Shown here in pieces: positions 54,808 through 64,000 of a stretch of 64,000 nucleotides of DNA. The DNA is taken from contig NZ_QTJR01000014.1 in NCBI RefSeq assembly GCF_003382285.1, positions 31,077-95,076 on the forward strand. The letters run 5' to 3'. Below the pieces are notes generated by a model. The model had not been told where the DNA came from and did no database searches. It worked only from the letters and a program-made list of their open reading frames with translations. Made by a program: the position numbers and the translations under genes. Within the stretch, counting starts at the first letter, position 1, and each line of letters starts with the position of its first letter. The stretch comes from Lysobacter soli (lineage in GTDB: Bacteria; Pseudomonadota; Gammaproteobacteria; Xanthomonadales; Xanthomonadaceae).

Positions 54808-57800
54808 GTGTTCCGCCAGACCTTGATGCCAGCCGCCCGGCTCGCCGGCGTGGTGTTCGTGCTCGCTGCAGCCCTGGCCGGGACGGCCGGCGCGGCCACG
54901 CGCGACTTCTATTTCGACCGCCCCGGCAGCGAGCGCGGCCTGGTCCAGAACACCGTCACCGCCTTCGCGCAGGACACGCAGGGCTACGTCTGGGTCGCCA
55001 CCCAGGGCGGGCTGCACCGCTACGACGGCCAGCGCTATCTGCCCTACCGCCATAACCCGCGCGACGCCGCGAGCCTGCCCGACAGCCACATCACGGCGCT
55101 CGCGATGGATGGCGACCGCGCGCTGTGGGTCGGCACGTACTCGGAATACCTCAGCCGGCTGGACCTCGCCAACGGGCAGATCAAGCGCTTCAAGGCCTCC
55201 GGCGCGGCGCATCCGCACCGGCAGGTGATGGCCGTGCTGCCGCAGCGCGGACAGGTTTGGGTCGGCACCGTCGCCGGCCTCGAACGCCTGGATCCGGCGA
55301 CCGGCAAGCGCCAGACGGTCGTGCCGCTGGAAACGCAGGTCATCGGCAACGCCAGCCGGCAGAGCCTGCTCGCCGCACGCGACGGCGTGGCCTGGTGGGG
55401 CGGTCCGCAGGGCCTCTACCGACTCGACGGCAGCCTGCCCGAGCGCATCGGCCCCGAGGACGCGGTCACCGCGCTGTTCCAGGACGCCGGTGGCCAGCTC
55501 TGGGTCGGACGACGCGACGGCCTGTTCCGACTGCACAGCAATGGCCGCGAACTCATGCGCGCGTGGCCGGAACAGCCGATGCCGGGCGAAGACGCGCCGG
55601 TGGTGCGCGCGATCGTGCAGGCGCCGGACCGGCAGCTCTGGTTCTCCGTTTACGGCTACGGCCTGCGCCGGCTCGATCCGGTCAGCGGCCACGTCGAGGA
55701 AGTCCGCGAAGAACCTGGCATCGATGCGAGCCTTCCAGACGATTCGATCAACGCATTGATGATCGACCGCGGCGGCATGCTCTGGATCGGCGGGCAGTTC
55801 CGCGGCGTCGCCGTCGCCGATCCGCGCGGCACGCGCTTCCGCTACGTGTTCAACATGGAGCACCCGCGCCGGCCCGACAGTCCGGCGTCGGCCGACAGCA
55901 TCCGCTCGATCGTGCAGGGCCAGGACGGCGCGCTGTGGCTGGGCACCGACAACGCGCGCCTGTTCCGCTACGCGCTGGACGACGACCGCTTCGAGGACCT
56001 GAGCGCGCTGCTCGACGACCAGGGCCGCACGCCGCACGTCACCGGTTTCGCGAAGGCGGGCCCGGACGATCTTTGGGTCGCCACCGACACCGGCCTCTAT
56101 CGCCTCGATCCGCAGCGTCGGACCGCGCGCCCGCTGCCGATACCGGAACTTGGCCGCACGCCGCTGCGCACGCTCGCGCTCGGACGCGACGGCTCGCTCT
56201 GGATCGGCAGCCACGGTTACGGGGCGTACCGCTACCGGCCCGACACCGGCAAGCTCACGCACTTCGCGTATCGCGAGAACGATCCGAGCGGGCTGAGTTA
56301 TCCGGTCGTGCACGCGATCGTCGAAGACCGCCACGGCCACGTGTGGTTCGGCACCGGCGACGGGCTGGACGTGCTCGATCCGGCGACCGGTCGCCTTCGT
56401 CACTTCCGCCATCTCAATACCGATCCGCAGAGCCTGCCCGGCAATCGCGTGCGCGCGCTGCACGTGGCGAGCGACGGTTCGCTGTGGGTCGGCACGCACG
56501 CCGGCCTGAGCCGCGTCGTCGAGGAGAAGGACGGGAGCGTGCACTTCGCGCATCCGCTCACCGGCACCTTGAGCAGCGACCTGGTGCCGGTGGTGTTCGC
56601 GATCGCCGAAGCGCCGGCAGGCCGGCTGTGGCTGAGCACGCAGGCGGGGATCATCAGCTACGACATCCGCGACGAGCGCACGCGCAGCTACGGCCTCGCC
56701 GACGGCCTGCAGGACCTGGAGTTCCACGGCGGCTCGGTCGCGCAGCTGGACGACGGACGCATCGCCTTCGGCGGCGTGCGCGGGCTGAACCTGTTCGACC
56801 CGCGACGCATGCACGAGTCCGGCTACACCGCGCCGCTGCGGCTGCTTGGCGCATGGGTCGGCAACCAGGCGAAGGCCGATCCGAGTTCGCTGTGGCAAGC
56901 GCCGAAACTCGATCTGGACGAAGGCGACGGCCTGCTGCGACTGCGCATCGGCGCGCTGGATTTCGCGCCCACCGCCGCCACGCGCTACCGCTACCGAATG
57001 GACGGGTTCGATCGCGACTGGATCGACAACGGCACCGCGCGGGACGTCACCTATTCGCGCCTGCCGTCGGGCAGCTACAACTTCCTCGTGCAGGCCACGA
57101 ACCGGCATGGCGCGTGGAACGAAGCGACGCTCGACATCCCCGTGCACGTCGCCCCGCCGGTGTGGCGCCATCCGCTGGTGATCGCCGCCGCCGTGCTGGC
57201 GTTCCTCGCATTCGTCGGCGGACTGACCTGGCGCCGCCTGCAGGACCGCCGTCGCGAGCGCGGCTACTTCGCGCAGATCCGCGAACGCGACGAGCGCCTG
57301 AAGCTCGCGCTGTGGGCGTCGGGCGAACAGTTCTGGGACTACGACCTGGAGCGTCGCGTGCTGCGCCGCACGCGTGCCGACGAGCAGGCGGGCCTCACGA
57401 CGGACCTGGGCGTGCAGACGCTGGTCGACGCGAACCTGCAGATCCATCCGGATGACCTGCCGCGCGCGATCGCCTCGCTGCGTCGCCACCTGCGCGGCGA
57501 AACGCCGCTGTACGTGTCCGAACACCGCGTTCGCGAAACCGACGGCAAGTGGGTCTGGATGCGCGCGCGTGGGCGCGTGGTCGAACGCGACGGCACCGGA
57601 CGCGCCTTGCGCGTGGCCGGCACGGCGCGCGACATCACCGCCAACCGCAGCGCCGAGCGCGATCGTCGCATCGCCGGCCAGGTGCTCGACAGCATGATGG
57701 AAGCGGTGGCGGTGTTCGATCGCGAATTCCGCTTCGTGTCGGTCAACCCCGCCTTCACCCGCATGACCGGCTACAGCGACGCGGAAGTGATCGGCCGCCC

Positions 57801-59370
57801 GACGCGCCTGCTCGACAGCGACCAGCACGACCCGGCGTTCTACCAGCACGTGCGCGCCGAGCTGCGCCGCAACGGTCGCTGGTCGGGCGAGATCTGGCAG
57901 CAGCGCAAGAACGGCGACGAGTTCCTGTGCTGGTTCCAGGGCAGCGAAGTGCTCGACGCCGGCGGTCAGCACGGCCATTACGTCGCGGTGCTGGGCGACA
58001 TCACCGACCAGAAGCGCGCCGAGCAGGAACTGCGCTACCTCGCCAACTACGACACGCTGACCAGCCTGCCCAATCGCGCGCTGCTGTCCGAGCGCCTGTC
58101 GCGCGCAATCGTGAAGGCGCGCCGCGGCAACACGCGCATCGCAATGCTGTTCCTCGACCTGGACCGCTTCAAGGACATCAACGATTCGCTCGGCCATGCC
58201 GCCGGCGACCGCATCCTGCGCGCGGCCGCGCATCGCCTGCAGCATGCCGTCGGCCCGACGCACACGGTCGCGCGCCTCGGCGGCGACGAGTTCACGGTGC
58301 TGCTGGAAAACCTGGAAAGCATCGAACACGCCGAGCAGGTCGCGCGCGACGTGCTGGCGTCGTTTGAAGCGCCGCTGGACATCGACCAGCGCCACGACGT
58401 GGTGATCTCGCCGTCCATCGGCATCAGCCTGTATCCCGACCACGCGCTGGTGCCGACCGACCTGCTCAAGCACGCCGACACCGCGATGTACCAGGCCAAG
58501 GCGGCGGGGCGACGCACCTTCATGCGCTACACCGAGGCGATGGACGTGGAGATCCGCGGCCGCGCCACGATTTCCGCTGCGTTGCGCGGCGTGCTCGACC
58601 GCAACGAGCTGCGGCTCGTCTTCCAGCCCAAGCTTTCGCTCGACCATTCCCGCATCACCGGCGTGGAAGCGCTGCTGCGCTGGACGAGCCCGGAACTGGG
58701 CGCCATTTCGCCGGCGCAGTTCATCCCCCTGGCCGAGGAAAGCGGCCTCATCCTCGACATCGGCGAATGGGCGCTGCGCGAAGCGTGCAGCGTGCTCAAG
58801 GGCTGGCGCATGAAGGGCCTGGATCAGCTGACGATGGCGGTGAACGTCTCCTCGCTGCAGCTGCTGCGCGGCAACCTCCCCAAGCAGGTCGCGCGTGCGC
58901 TGGTCGAAAGCGGCGTGCCGCCGGAGATGCTGCAGCTGGAGCTGACCGAGAGCGTGATCATGGCCAACGCCGGGCAGACCTCGGCGACGCTGGATGCGCT
59001 GCGCTCGCTCGGCGTGGGCCTGGCGATCGACGACTTCGGCACCGGCTATTCGTCGCTGGCCTACCTCAAGCGCCTGCCGATCCACACGCTGAAGATCGAC
59101 AAGGAATTCATCGGCGACCTCACCCGCGACGCCGACGACGAGGCCATCACCACCACGGTCATCGCGATGGCGCATTCGCTGGGCCTGACGGTGATCGCCG
59201 AAGGCGTGGAGACGGAGGCGCAGATGCAGTTCCTGCGAGGGCGCGGGTGCGACGAGATCCAGGGGTATTGGCTCGCGCGTCCGCTGGAAGCGGCCAGCTG
59301 CCTGTCCTTCATCCGGGCCTGGACGCCGCACTCGGTGCCGGTCGGCAGCGGGACCGTGGACACGGTCTGA
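54808..59370 (+). CDS. large periplasmic-propeller sensor with PAS, GGDEF and EAL domains
   Basis: A protein of about 1520 residues predicted to make or break c-di-GMP in response to a periplasmic signal. Order: signal peptide, about a dozen two-component regulator propeller repeats (LWVGTxxGLxR) over residues about 30-705, a Y_Y_Y domain (about 710-785), one membrane helix (about 789-808), two PAS domains (about 820-950 and 955-1070), GGDEF (G1158-G-D-E-F1162) and EAL (E1287-A-L). EAL residues DDFGTGYSSL and EGVETE are intact. The start is uncertain: I use GTG 54808, preceded by GGGGG; TTG 54793, GTG 54802 and ATG 54826 are alternatives. It sits between ygfB and the zapA group. Confidence 0.93.
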   Translation: MFRQTLMPAARLAGVVFVLAAALAGTAGAATRDFYFDRPGSERGLVQNTVTAFAQDTQGYVWVATQGGLHRYDGQRYLPYRHNPRDAASLPDSHITALAMDGDRALWVGTYSEYLSRLDLANGQIKRFKASGAAHPHRQVMAVLPQRGQVWVGTVAGLERLDPATGKRQTVVPLETQVIGNASRQSLLAARDGVAWWGGPQGLYRLDGSLPERIGPEDAVTALFQDAGGQLWVGRRDGLFRLHSNGRELMRAWPEQPMPGEDAPVVRAIVQAPDRQLWFSVYGYGLRRLDPVSGHVEEVREEPGIDASLPDDSINALMIDRGGMLWIGGQFRGVAVADPRGTRFRYVFNMEHPRRPDSPASADSIRSIVQGQDGALWLGTDNARLFRYALDDDRFEDLSALLDDQGRTPHVTGFAKAGPDDLWVATDTGLYRLDPQRRTARPLPIPELGRTPLRTLALGRDGSLWIGSHGYGAYRYRPDTGKLTHFAYRENDPSGLSYPVVHAIVEDRHGHVWFGTGDGLDVLDPATGRLRHFRHLNTDPQSLPGNRVRALHVASDGSLWVGTHAGLSRVVEEKDGSVHFAHPLTGTLSSDLVPVVFAIAEAPAGRLWLSTQAGIISYDIRDERTRSYGLADGLQDLEFHGGSVAQLDDGRIAFGGVRGLNLFDPRRMHESGYTAPLRLLGAWVGNQAKADPSSLWQAPKLDLDEGDGLLRLRIGALDFAPTAATRYRYRMDGFDRDWIDNGTARDVTYSRLPSGSYNFLVQATNRHGAWNEATLDIPVHVAPPVWRHPLVIAAAVLAFLAFVGGLTWRRLQDRRRERGYFAQIRERDERLKLALWASGEQFWDYDLERRVLRRTRADEQAGLTTDLGVQTLVDANLQIHPDDLPRAIASLRRHLRGETPLYVSEHRVRETDGKWVWMRARGRVVERDGTGRALRVAGTARDITANRSAERDRRIAGQVLDSMMEAVAVFDREFRFVSVNPAFTRMTGYSDAEVIGRPTRLLDSDQHDPAFYQHVRAELRRNGRWSGEIWQQRKNGDEFLCWFQGSEVLDAGGQHGHYVAVLGDITDQKRAEQELRYLANYDTLTSLPNRALLSERLSRAIVKARRGNTRIAMLFLDLDRFKDINDSLGHAAGDRILRAAAHRLQHAVGPTHTVARLGGDEFTVLLENLESIEHAEQVARDVLASFEAPLDIDQRHDVVISPSIGISLYPDHALVPTDLLKHADTAMYQAKAAGRRTFMRYTEAMDVEIRGRATISAALRGVLDRNELRLVFQPKLSLDHSRITGVEALLRWTSPELGAISPAQFIPLAEESGLILDIGEWALREACSVLKGWRMKGLDQLTMAVNVSSLQLLRGNLPKQVARALVESGVPPEMLQLELTESVIMANAGQTSATLDALRSLGVGLAIDDFGTGYSSLAYLKRLPIHTLKIDKEFIGDLTRDADDEAITTTVIAMAHSLGLTVIAEGVETEAQMQFLRGRGCDEIQGYWLARPLEAASCLSFIRAWTPHSVPVGSGTVDTV

Positions 59371-59447
59371 CGACAGCCGTGAACGGGCGCGCAGCCCCGC
59401 GGGGCCGCGCCCTTGACCCGTCACCCCGCCCTGCTATCGTGCCCGGC

Positions 59448-59669
59448 ATGGAACAGGCCCAACTCCTCGCGCAACTGCAGTCGCTCGCCGACCGTGTCGA
59501 GCAGTTGGCCGACCGCGCGCGTCGCCTCTCCGAGGAGAACCGCAGCCTGCGCCAGCAACAGGAACAGCTGATGGGCGAACGCTCCGCGCTGCTCGCCAAG
59601 AACGAACAGGCGCGCACGCGGGTCGAAGCGATGATCGCGCGGCTGAAATCGCTGGAACAGCACACGTGA
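59448..59669 (+). CDS. ZapB-like coiled-coil protein (TIGR02449-like)
   Basis: A 73-residue protein that is one long coiled coil: leucine/glutamine heptads LLAQLQSLADRVEQLADRAR and LRQQQEQLMGER. It starts MEQAQLLAQL and lies seven bases before zapA, the same place as the TIGR02449 family in other gammaproteobacteria. By position and shape it may act at the division site with ZapA; that is inference. Confidence 0.8.
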   Translation: MEQAQLLAQLQSLADRVEQLADRARRLSEENRSLRQQQEQLMGERSALLAKNEQARTRVEAMIARLKSLEQHT

Positions 59670-59676
59670 GATCGCA

Positions 59677-59976
59677 ATGACCAGCGAAGTCGTCAGCATC
59701 CGACTGCTCGATCGCGAATACACCGTCGGTTGCGAACCCGGCGAGCGCGACAGCCTGCAGGCCGCCGCGAAGCTGCTGGACGGCAAGATGCGCGAGATCC
59801 GCGGCACCAACCGCATGGCCGCGCTTGATCGCGTCGCCGTGCTGGCGGCGTTGAACCTCGCGCACGACCTGCAGCAGATGCGCGACGAACTGGCCACGCG
59901 CGACCGCGAACTCGAGCGCACACTCAACACCCTGCATCGCCGCCTGGACGACCTGTTCGACGTACCGGCACGGTGA
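59677..59976 (+). CDS. zapA: cell division protein ZapA
   Basis: A 99-residue FtsZ-ring-associated protein: it begins MTSEVVSIRLLDREYTVGCEPGE and ends in a helical coiled coil (LATRDRELERTLNTLHRRLDDLF) that dimerises ZapA and bundles FtsZ filaments. Followed by the ssrS-fau pair, as in E. coli. Confidence 0.95.
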   Translation: MTSEVVSIRLLDREYTVGCEPGERDSLQAAAKLLDGKMREIRGTNRMAALDRVAVLAALNLAHDLQQMRDELATRDRELERTLNTLHRRLDDLFDVPAR

Positions 59977-60088
59977 AGCGCGACGTTGCGTTCACACTGA
60001 ACGCGCAGATCGAACCGGATGCATTCGTGCACTGAATCGTTCCCGAGGCGGCACCGACGAGCGGACACGCAGCGGTAGGTCGCCGCGC

Positions 60089-60094
60089 TATACT
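60089..60094 (+). promoter_or_regulatory. -10 box of ssrS promoter
   Basis: TATACT about 10 bp before the predicted 6S RNA start. The -35 region is weak. Confidence 0.45.
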
Positions 60095-60099
60095 TTCTC

Positions 60100-60290
60100 C
60101 TCGTCCTCTGCTGTGCGCGACAGCGTGCGCAAACATTCGCCTTGTCCCTTAATGACGACCACGGGGGCGCGGCGGACGCCCGGAGTGCAGGTCCGCCTCG
60201 TAGCGGGAAGCCCGAAGGCATCCAAGCGTCCCCACTTGAACCCCGGGTTCAAGGTCGTTTCGCAAGCATCGCCATTGGCGGAGGATTTCC
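60100..60290 (+). ncRNA. ssrS: 6S RNA
   Basis: About 190 nt between zapA and fau, the conserved ssrS location. It contains ACTTGAACCCCGGGTTCAAGG (written in two parts, ACTTGAACC and GGGTTCAAGG), the hallmark hairpin of the 6S RNA, and closes with GGCGGAGGATTT pairing with TCCTC at the start. 6S RNA mimics an open promoter and sequesters sigma-70 RNA polymerase in stationary phase. The ends are estimates by a few bases. Confidence 0.87.
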
Positions 60291-60449
60291 ATCTCACGGT
60301 CGCGGCAGAAATGCCGCACCCCGGTTCGGGCGCGGATTCGCGCCCGAATTTCTATGTGGCCGCGCGCGGTCGCGCCCGGCTTTCGTAACTTCGTTGATTC
60401 CCGTCCACCGGCCGCCTTCCCGGCGCCGCACTACAGGATCCCGCGCTGC

Positions 60450-61033
60450 ATGACGGTCGACCGCACGGCGCTGCGCCGCGAGCTCCGCAACCGCCGCCGT
60501 GAACTGCCTGCCGGCGAGCGCATCGCCGCCGCCGAACGTCTCGCCGCGCAGTTGCTCGCGCTTCCCTTCGCGCCCTCCTCGGGTCACGTCGCCGGTTACT
60601 GGGCCATGGATGGCGAGATCGCGCTGCACGTGTGGCAGCTGCGCCTGCCGCGCGAGTGTGTCTACTGCCTCCCCGTCCTGAACGACAATGGCCGCCTGCG
60701 CTTCGCGCCGTGGCGACCGGGCGACGCGCTGGTGAGCAATCGCCACGGCATCCCGGAGCCGGACATCGCCGAAACCTCGATGCTCGAACCGGAACAGATG
60801 GACCTAGTCGTCGCGCCGCTGGTGGGCTTCGACGGTCGCGGCCATCGGCTCGGCATGGGAGGCGGCTGGTACGATCGCAGCTTCGCCTTCCGCCACCAGC
60901 GCCCTGCGCCGCCGTGGCTGGTGGGAGCCGCGTTCGACGTGCAACGGGTCGAGACGCTCGACCGCGCGGATTGGGATGTCGCCCTGGACGCGGTGTGCAC
61001 GCAATCGTCCACGCTCGACTGCAGGAGTTCCGA

Positions 61034-61037
<4 letters not shown>
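60450..61037 (+). CDS. fau: 5-formyltetrahydrofolate cyclo-ligase
   Basis: A 195-residue 5-FCL that recycles 5-formyl-THF to 5,10-methenyl-THF using ATP. The Arg/Lys opening TALRRELRNRRREL binds phosphate, and GFDGRGHRLGMGGGWYDRSF is the conserved C-terminal loop. ATG 60450 was chosen; the frame extends up through the 6S gene end without family-like sequence. EVE follows with ATGA overlap, and ssrS-fau is a classic pair. Confidence 0.93.
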
Positions 61038-61504
<467 letters not shown>

Positions 61505-61551
61505 TGCCGGCGCGTCGCGCCTTTCCAATTTCCACCACCCACGCAGCCCAC

Positions 61552-62214
61552 ATGAGCGAAAGCAAGCGCCTGGCCGGCGAGAAGGCCATCGAGTACGTCG
61601 AGGACGGCATGATCGTCGGCGTTGGCACCGGTTCCACCGTGGCCTTCTTCATCGACGCGCTCGCGCGCATCAAGGACCGCATCAAGGGCGCCGTGTCGAG
61701 CTCCGACCAGAGCACCGCGCGCCTGCGCCAACACGGCATCGAGGTGCTGGATCTGAACGCGACCGGCCCGTTGTCGCTCTATGTCGATGGCGCGGACGAA
61801 TGCGATCCGCACAAGCGCCTGATCAAGGGCGGCGGCGCGGCGCTCACGCGCGAGAAGATCATCGCCGAGGCGAGCCAGAAGTTCGTGTGCATCGTCGATC
61901 CGAGCAAGCGCGTGGACGTGCTCGGCAAATTCCCGCTGCCCGTCGAGGTCATCCCGATGGCACGCAGCCTCGTCGCGCGCGAGATCCAGGCGATGACGCG
62001 CGGCCAGCCGGTGTGGCGCCAGAGCGCGGACGGCGCGGGCGTGGTTACCGACAACGGCAACGTCATTCTCGACATCCATGGGCTCGCGATCGTCGATCCC
62101 GTCGGACTGGAGCAGGCGATCAACCAGATTCCGGGCGTCGTCAGCGTCGGCCTGTTCGCGCGCCGGCCGGCCGACGTGGTGATCGTCGGCGGCGAGCCTC
62201 CGATCGTCCTGTAG
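61552..62214 (+). CDS. rpiA: ribose-5-phosphate isomerase A
   Basis: A 220-residue RpiA interconverting ribose-5-phosphate and ribulose-5-phosphate. Motifs: GVGTGSTV near residue 25, SSSDQST near 52, DGADECD near 82 with the catalytic acid, [12 protein letters not shown] near 95. ATG 61552 chosen, with the frame open upstream. Adjacent to EVE as in other gammaproteobacteria; together with transketolase it forms the non-oxidative pentose route. Confidence 0.96.
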   Translation: MSESKRLAGEKAIEYVEDGMIVGVGTGSTVAFFIDALARIKDRIKGAVSSSDQSTARLRQHGIEVLDLNATGPLSLYVDGADECDPHKRLIKGGGAALTREKIIAEASQKFVCIVDPSKRVDVLGKFPLPVEVIPMARSLVAREIQAMTRGQPVWRQSADGAGVVTDNGNVILDIHGLAIVDPVGLEQAINQIPGVVSVGLFARRPADVVIVGGEPPIVL

Positions 62215-62224
62215 TTCCGTGGTG

Positions 62225-62251
62225 TGCCGGTCTCAAGACGTGAGACCGGCA
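62225..62251. terminator. stem-loop after rpiA
   Basis: Perfect 11-bp stem TGCCGGTCTCA / TGAGACCGGCA with loop AGACG, 10 bp after the rpiA stop. There is no T-run, so its role as a terminator is uncertain. Confidence 0.5.
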
Positions 62252-62346
62252 GCGTCGACAATCGGCTCGCATACGCGCCGGCGACGCCGGCGCGCGACAC
62301 TTTCCTCCGGTGCTCTCGCTTTTCCGGGTGCATTTGCCGGTACGCC

Positions 62347-63822
62347 ATGACCCTGCGCTGCCTCTTCGTCGACTTCAATTCGTACTTCGCCTCGGTGGAG
62401 CAGTACGACGAGCCGGCGCTGCTCGGCCGGCCCGTTGCTGTCGTGCCCGTCATGTCGGCCACGACCTGCGCCATCGCCGCCAGTTATGAGGCCAAGGCCT
62501 TCGGCGTGAAGACGGGCACGCCAGTGTGGGAAGCGCTGGAGCTCTGCCCCGATATCGTCCTGCGCGAGGCGCGACCCGCCCGATACATCGCGATGCACCA
62601 TCGCCTGATGGCCGCCATCGAGGAGTGCATTCCGCACGGCAAGGCCGAATCGATCGACGAGGTGCCGTGCTGGCTGATCGGCCGCGAGCGCGAGCGCGCC
62701 AATGCGGAAGCAATCGCCCAGCGCATCAAGCAGCGCCTGGTCGACGAGGGCTTCAGTCCGGCGATCCGCTGTTCGATCGGCATTGCGCCGAACCGGTTCC
62801 TTGCGAAGACGGCTTCGGACATGCGCAAGCCGGATGGACTGACCGTCCTGGAAGAGGCGGATCTGCCAGGTGCGCTGCATTCGCTGGCGCTTAGGGAGTT
62901 CTGCGGCATCGGGCCATCGGTCGAGCAGCGCCTGCTACGCGCCGGGATCCATACGTCCGAGCAGCTCTGCGCTGCATCGCGATCCCAGTTGCGCGCCGCG
63001 TGGGGCAGCATCGAAGGTGAACGCTATTGGCTGCAGTTGCGCGGGCATGAATTTCCAGGCCGCACCGAGCGCCGCGCGTCGCTGGGCCACTCGCACGTGC
63101 TCGGTCCTGAACTGCGCACGTTCGAGGGCGCGCGCGCCGTGCTCTTCAAGCTGCTGGCGAAGGCCGCGATGCGGTTGCGGCATGAGCGCTACCTTGCGGG
63201 CGGGCTTTCGATCCGCATTCGTTTTGTCGGGATGGAAAACCGCTTCGAGCGCGACCTCACGTTTGCGCCCCTCGACGACACGCCGACCTTGTTGCGTTTA
63301 CTGGGCGATGAACTCGCGTCCCTCGAAACCGCCATCGAGCGCAGACGCTGGAACGTCAAACGACATCCGCCGCTATCCGTGGCCGTCACGCTGACCCAGC
63401 TCGAACCGGTTGGCAGCATCACCCAGGAACTGATGGCCACGCGCGGTCGCGCGAAGGCAATCAGCGCCACGCTCGACTCCATCAACCGGCGCTACGGCAA
63501 CAACACGCTCTACTTCGGCGCGATGCAGGAGGCGCTGGAGCAGGACGCGGCGCCGATGCGGATTCCCTTCGCCACGATTCCGGAGGCTGGGCTGGAGGAA
63601 GATGTGGCGGCGCGCGGCAAGCCCGCGGATTCAGCGGAAGAGCTATGGCTGGAGCGCGAACGCCAGTTCAAGGTGATGGCCGAAGAGGCGCACCGGAAAG
63701 CTCGGGAACAGCCTGAGAGGATCAAGGCGGTTACCGCCAAGCCCTTTGGCGCTGGAGGTTGGACGCGCGGAATCTCCAAGGAACCACCTGCGGCACCGGG
63801 AACGACGGGATCGCTGTTCTGA
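62347..63822 (+). CDS. Y-family DNA polymerase (UmuC/ImpB-like, active-site intact)
   Basis: A 491-residue translesion polymerase. The first metal site is Asp9 in LFVDFNSYFASVEQ; the second is Asp104 and Glu105 in AESIDEVP. Palm, fingers, thumb and little-finger domains extend to about 385, and the last 100 residues form a Glu/Ala/Arg-rich extension not seen in UmuC (about 422) or DinB (about 351). No umuD-like gene is beside it. ATG 62347 chosen; earlier in-frame codons lack family sequence. It converges on an rRNA operon to its right. Confidence 0.88.
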   Translation: MTLRCLFVDFNSYFASVEQYDEPALLGRPVAVVPVMSATTCAIAASYEAKAFGVKTGTPVWEALELCPDIVLREARPARYIAMHHRLMAAIEECIPHGKAESIDEVPCWLIGRERERANAEAIAQRIKQRLVDEGFSPAIRCSIGIAPNRFLAKTASDMRKPDGLTVLEEADLPGALHSLALREFCGIGPSVEQRLLRAGIHTSEQLCAASRSQLRAAWGSIEGERYWLQLRGHEFPGRTERRASLGHSHVLGPELRTFEGARAVLFKLLAKAAMRLRHERYLAGGLSIRIRFVGMENRFERDLTFAPLDDTPTLLRLLGDELASLETAIERRRWNVKRHPPLSVAVTLTQLEPVGSITQELMATRGRAKAISATLDSINRRYGNNTLYFGAMQEALEQDAAPMRIPFATIPEAGLEEDVAARGKPADSAEELWLERERQFKVMAEEAHRKAREQPERIKAVTAKPFGAGGWTRGISKEPPAAPGTTGSLF

Positions 63823-63927
63823 TTCTCGTGGTGCGGAGATCGGCCGCCGTTGAATCTCGAAAAGTTCTGCAGCGCATAGCTGTGCTGACGTTCGGTCAAG
63901 CGATGCGCCAGTTTGCTTTTATGTCGC

Positions 63928-63963
63928 GCAAAAGAAGAAGGCCGGTCCTGATGGACCGGCCTT
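63928..63963 (-). terminator. rRNA operon terminator
   Basis: Read leftward: stem AAGGCCGGTCC / GGACCGGCCTT with loop ATCA, then CTTCTTTTGC. It follows the 5S rRNA end. Confidence 0.85.
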
Positions 63964-63973
63964 CTGGGGTAAA

Positions 63974-64000
63974 GCCCCTGGCGATGACCTACTCTTGCAT
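63974..64000 (-). rRNA. rrf: 5S rRNA, 3' end only (partial)
   Basis: The minus strand reads ATGCAAGAGTAGGTCATCGCC then AGGGGC, matching the 3' end of gammaproteobacterial 5S rRNA (AGAGTAGG(T)CATCGCCAGG). The rest lies right of the window, so an rRNA operon is transcribed leftward into it. Confidence 0.85.

Noticed and set aside
54604..59424. A 1606-residue open frame antisense to the large sensor gene
   Set aside because: It is Arg/Ala/His-rich shadow sequence caused by high GC third positions and mirrors the real sensor gene, which has clear domains.

Overview
The window is a GC-rich (well above 60% by eye) chromosomal segment of a gammaproteobacterium of the Xanthomonadaceae, most like Lysobacter or a close relative. 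The evidence is the Xanthomonad-style gene order (pilMNOPQ divergent from mrcA; yicC-gmk-rpoZ-spoT-ridA; ygfB-pepP; zapA-ssrS-fau-EVE-rpiA), several short intergenic repeats of the kind common in this family, and a leftward rRNA operon whose 5S 3' end is cut by the right edge. I saw no tRNA gene, insertion sequence, prophage or CRISPR array. The window is mostly core genome, densely packed, with many 1-4 nt stop/start overlaps.

Left part (1-15 kb): a partial persulfide-dioxygenase-like MBL hydrolase and a CoA hydrolase/transferase run rightward and converge on transketolase. Next are two tandem sodium:dicarboxylate symporter paralogues. A leftward six-gene MoxR-DUF58-DUF4381-BatA-BatB/C-BatD operon follows, a membrane-anchored von Willebrand/AAA+ module.

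15-24 kb: the type IV pilus alignment complex and secretin (pilM-N-O-P-Q, leftward), divergent from penicillin-binding protein 1A, then a small conserved protein of unknown function. 24-33 kb: citrate synthase, zinc-free ribosomal protein L31B, a nucleoside hydrolase, an overlapping glucokinase/glycosylasparaginase/CutC cluster and RecG, all leftward.

33-39 kb: the most interesting accessory unit. A TonB-dependent receptor, a di-haem c-type cytochrome lipoprotein and a parallel beta-helix lipoprotein lie in one leftward array with an AraC-type regulator divergent from it. The cytochrome/beta-helix families are known as a recurrent gene pair without an assigned function, so this looks like a regulated cell-envelope uptake and redox system for an unknown substrate.

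39-48 kb: the stringent-response and nucleotide operon (yicC, gmk, rpoZ, spoT, ridA) and, rightward, rph, a VOC protein, rdgB and hemW. 48-54 kb: a DUF1631 protein with a PilZ protein (c-di-GMP signalling), then two M24 aminopeptidases (pepQ, pepP) facing each other across a repeat-rich gap. 54-64 kb: ygfB, a very large periplasmic-propeller PAS-GGDEF-EAL sensor, a ZapB-like coiled coil, zapA, 6S RNA, fau, an EVE-domain gene, rpiA, a Y-family DNA polymerase and the end of the 5S rRNA.
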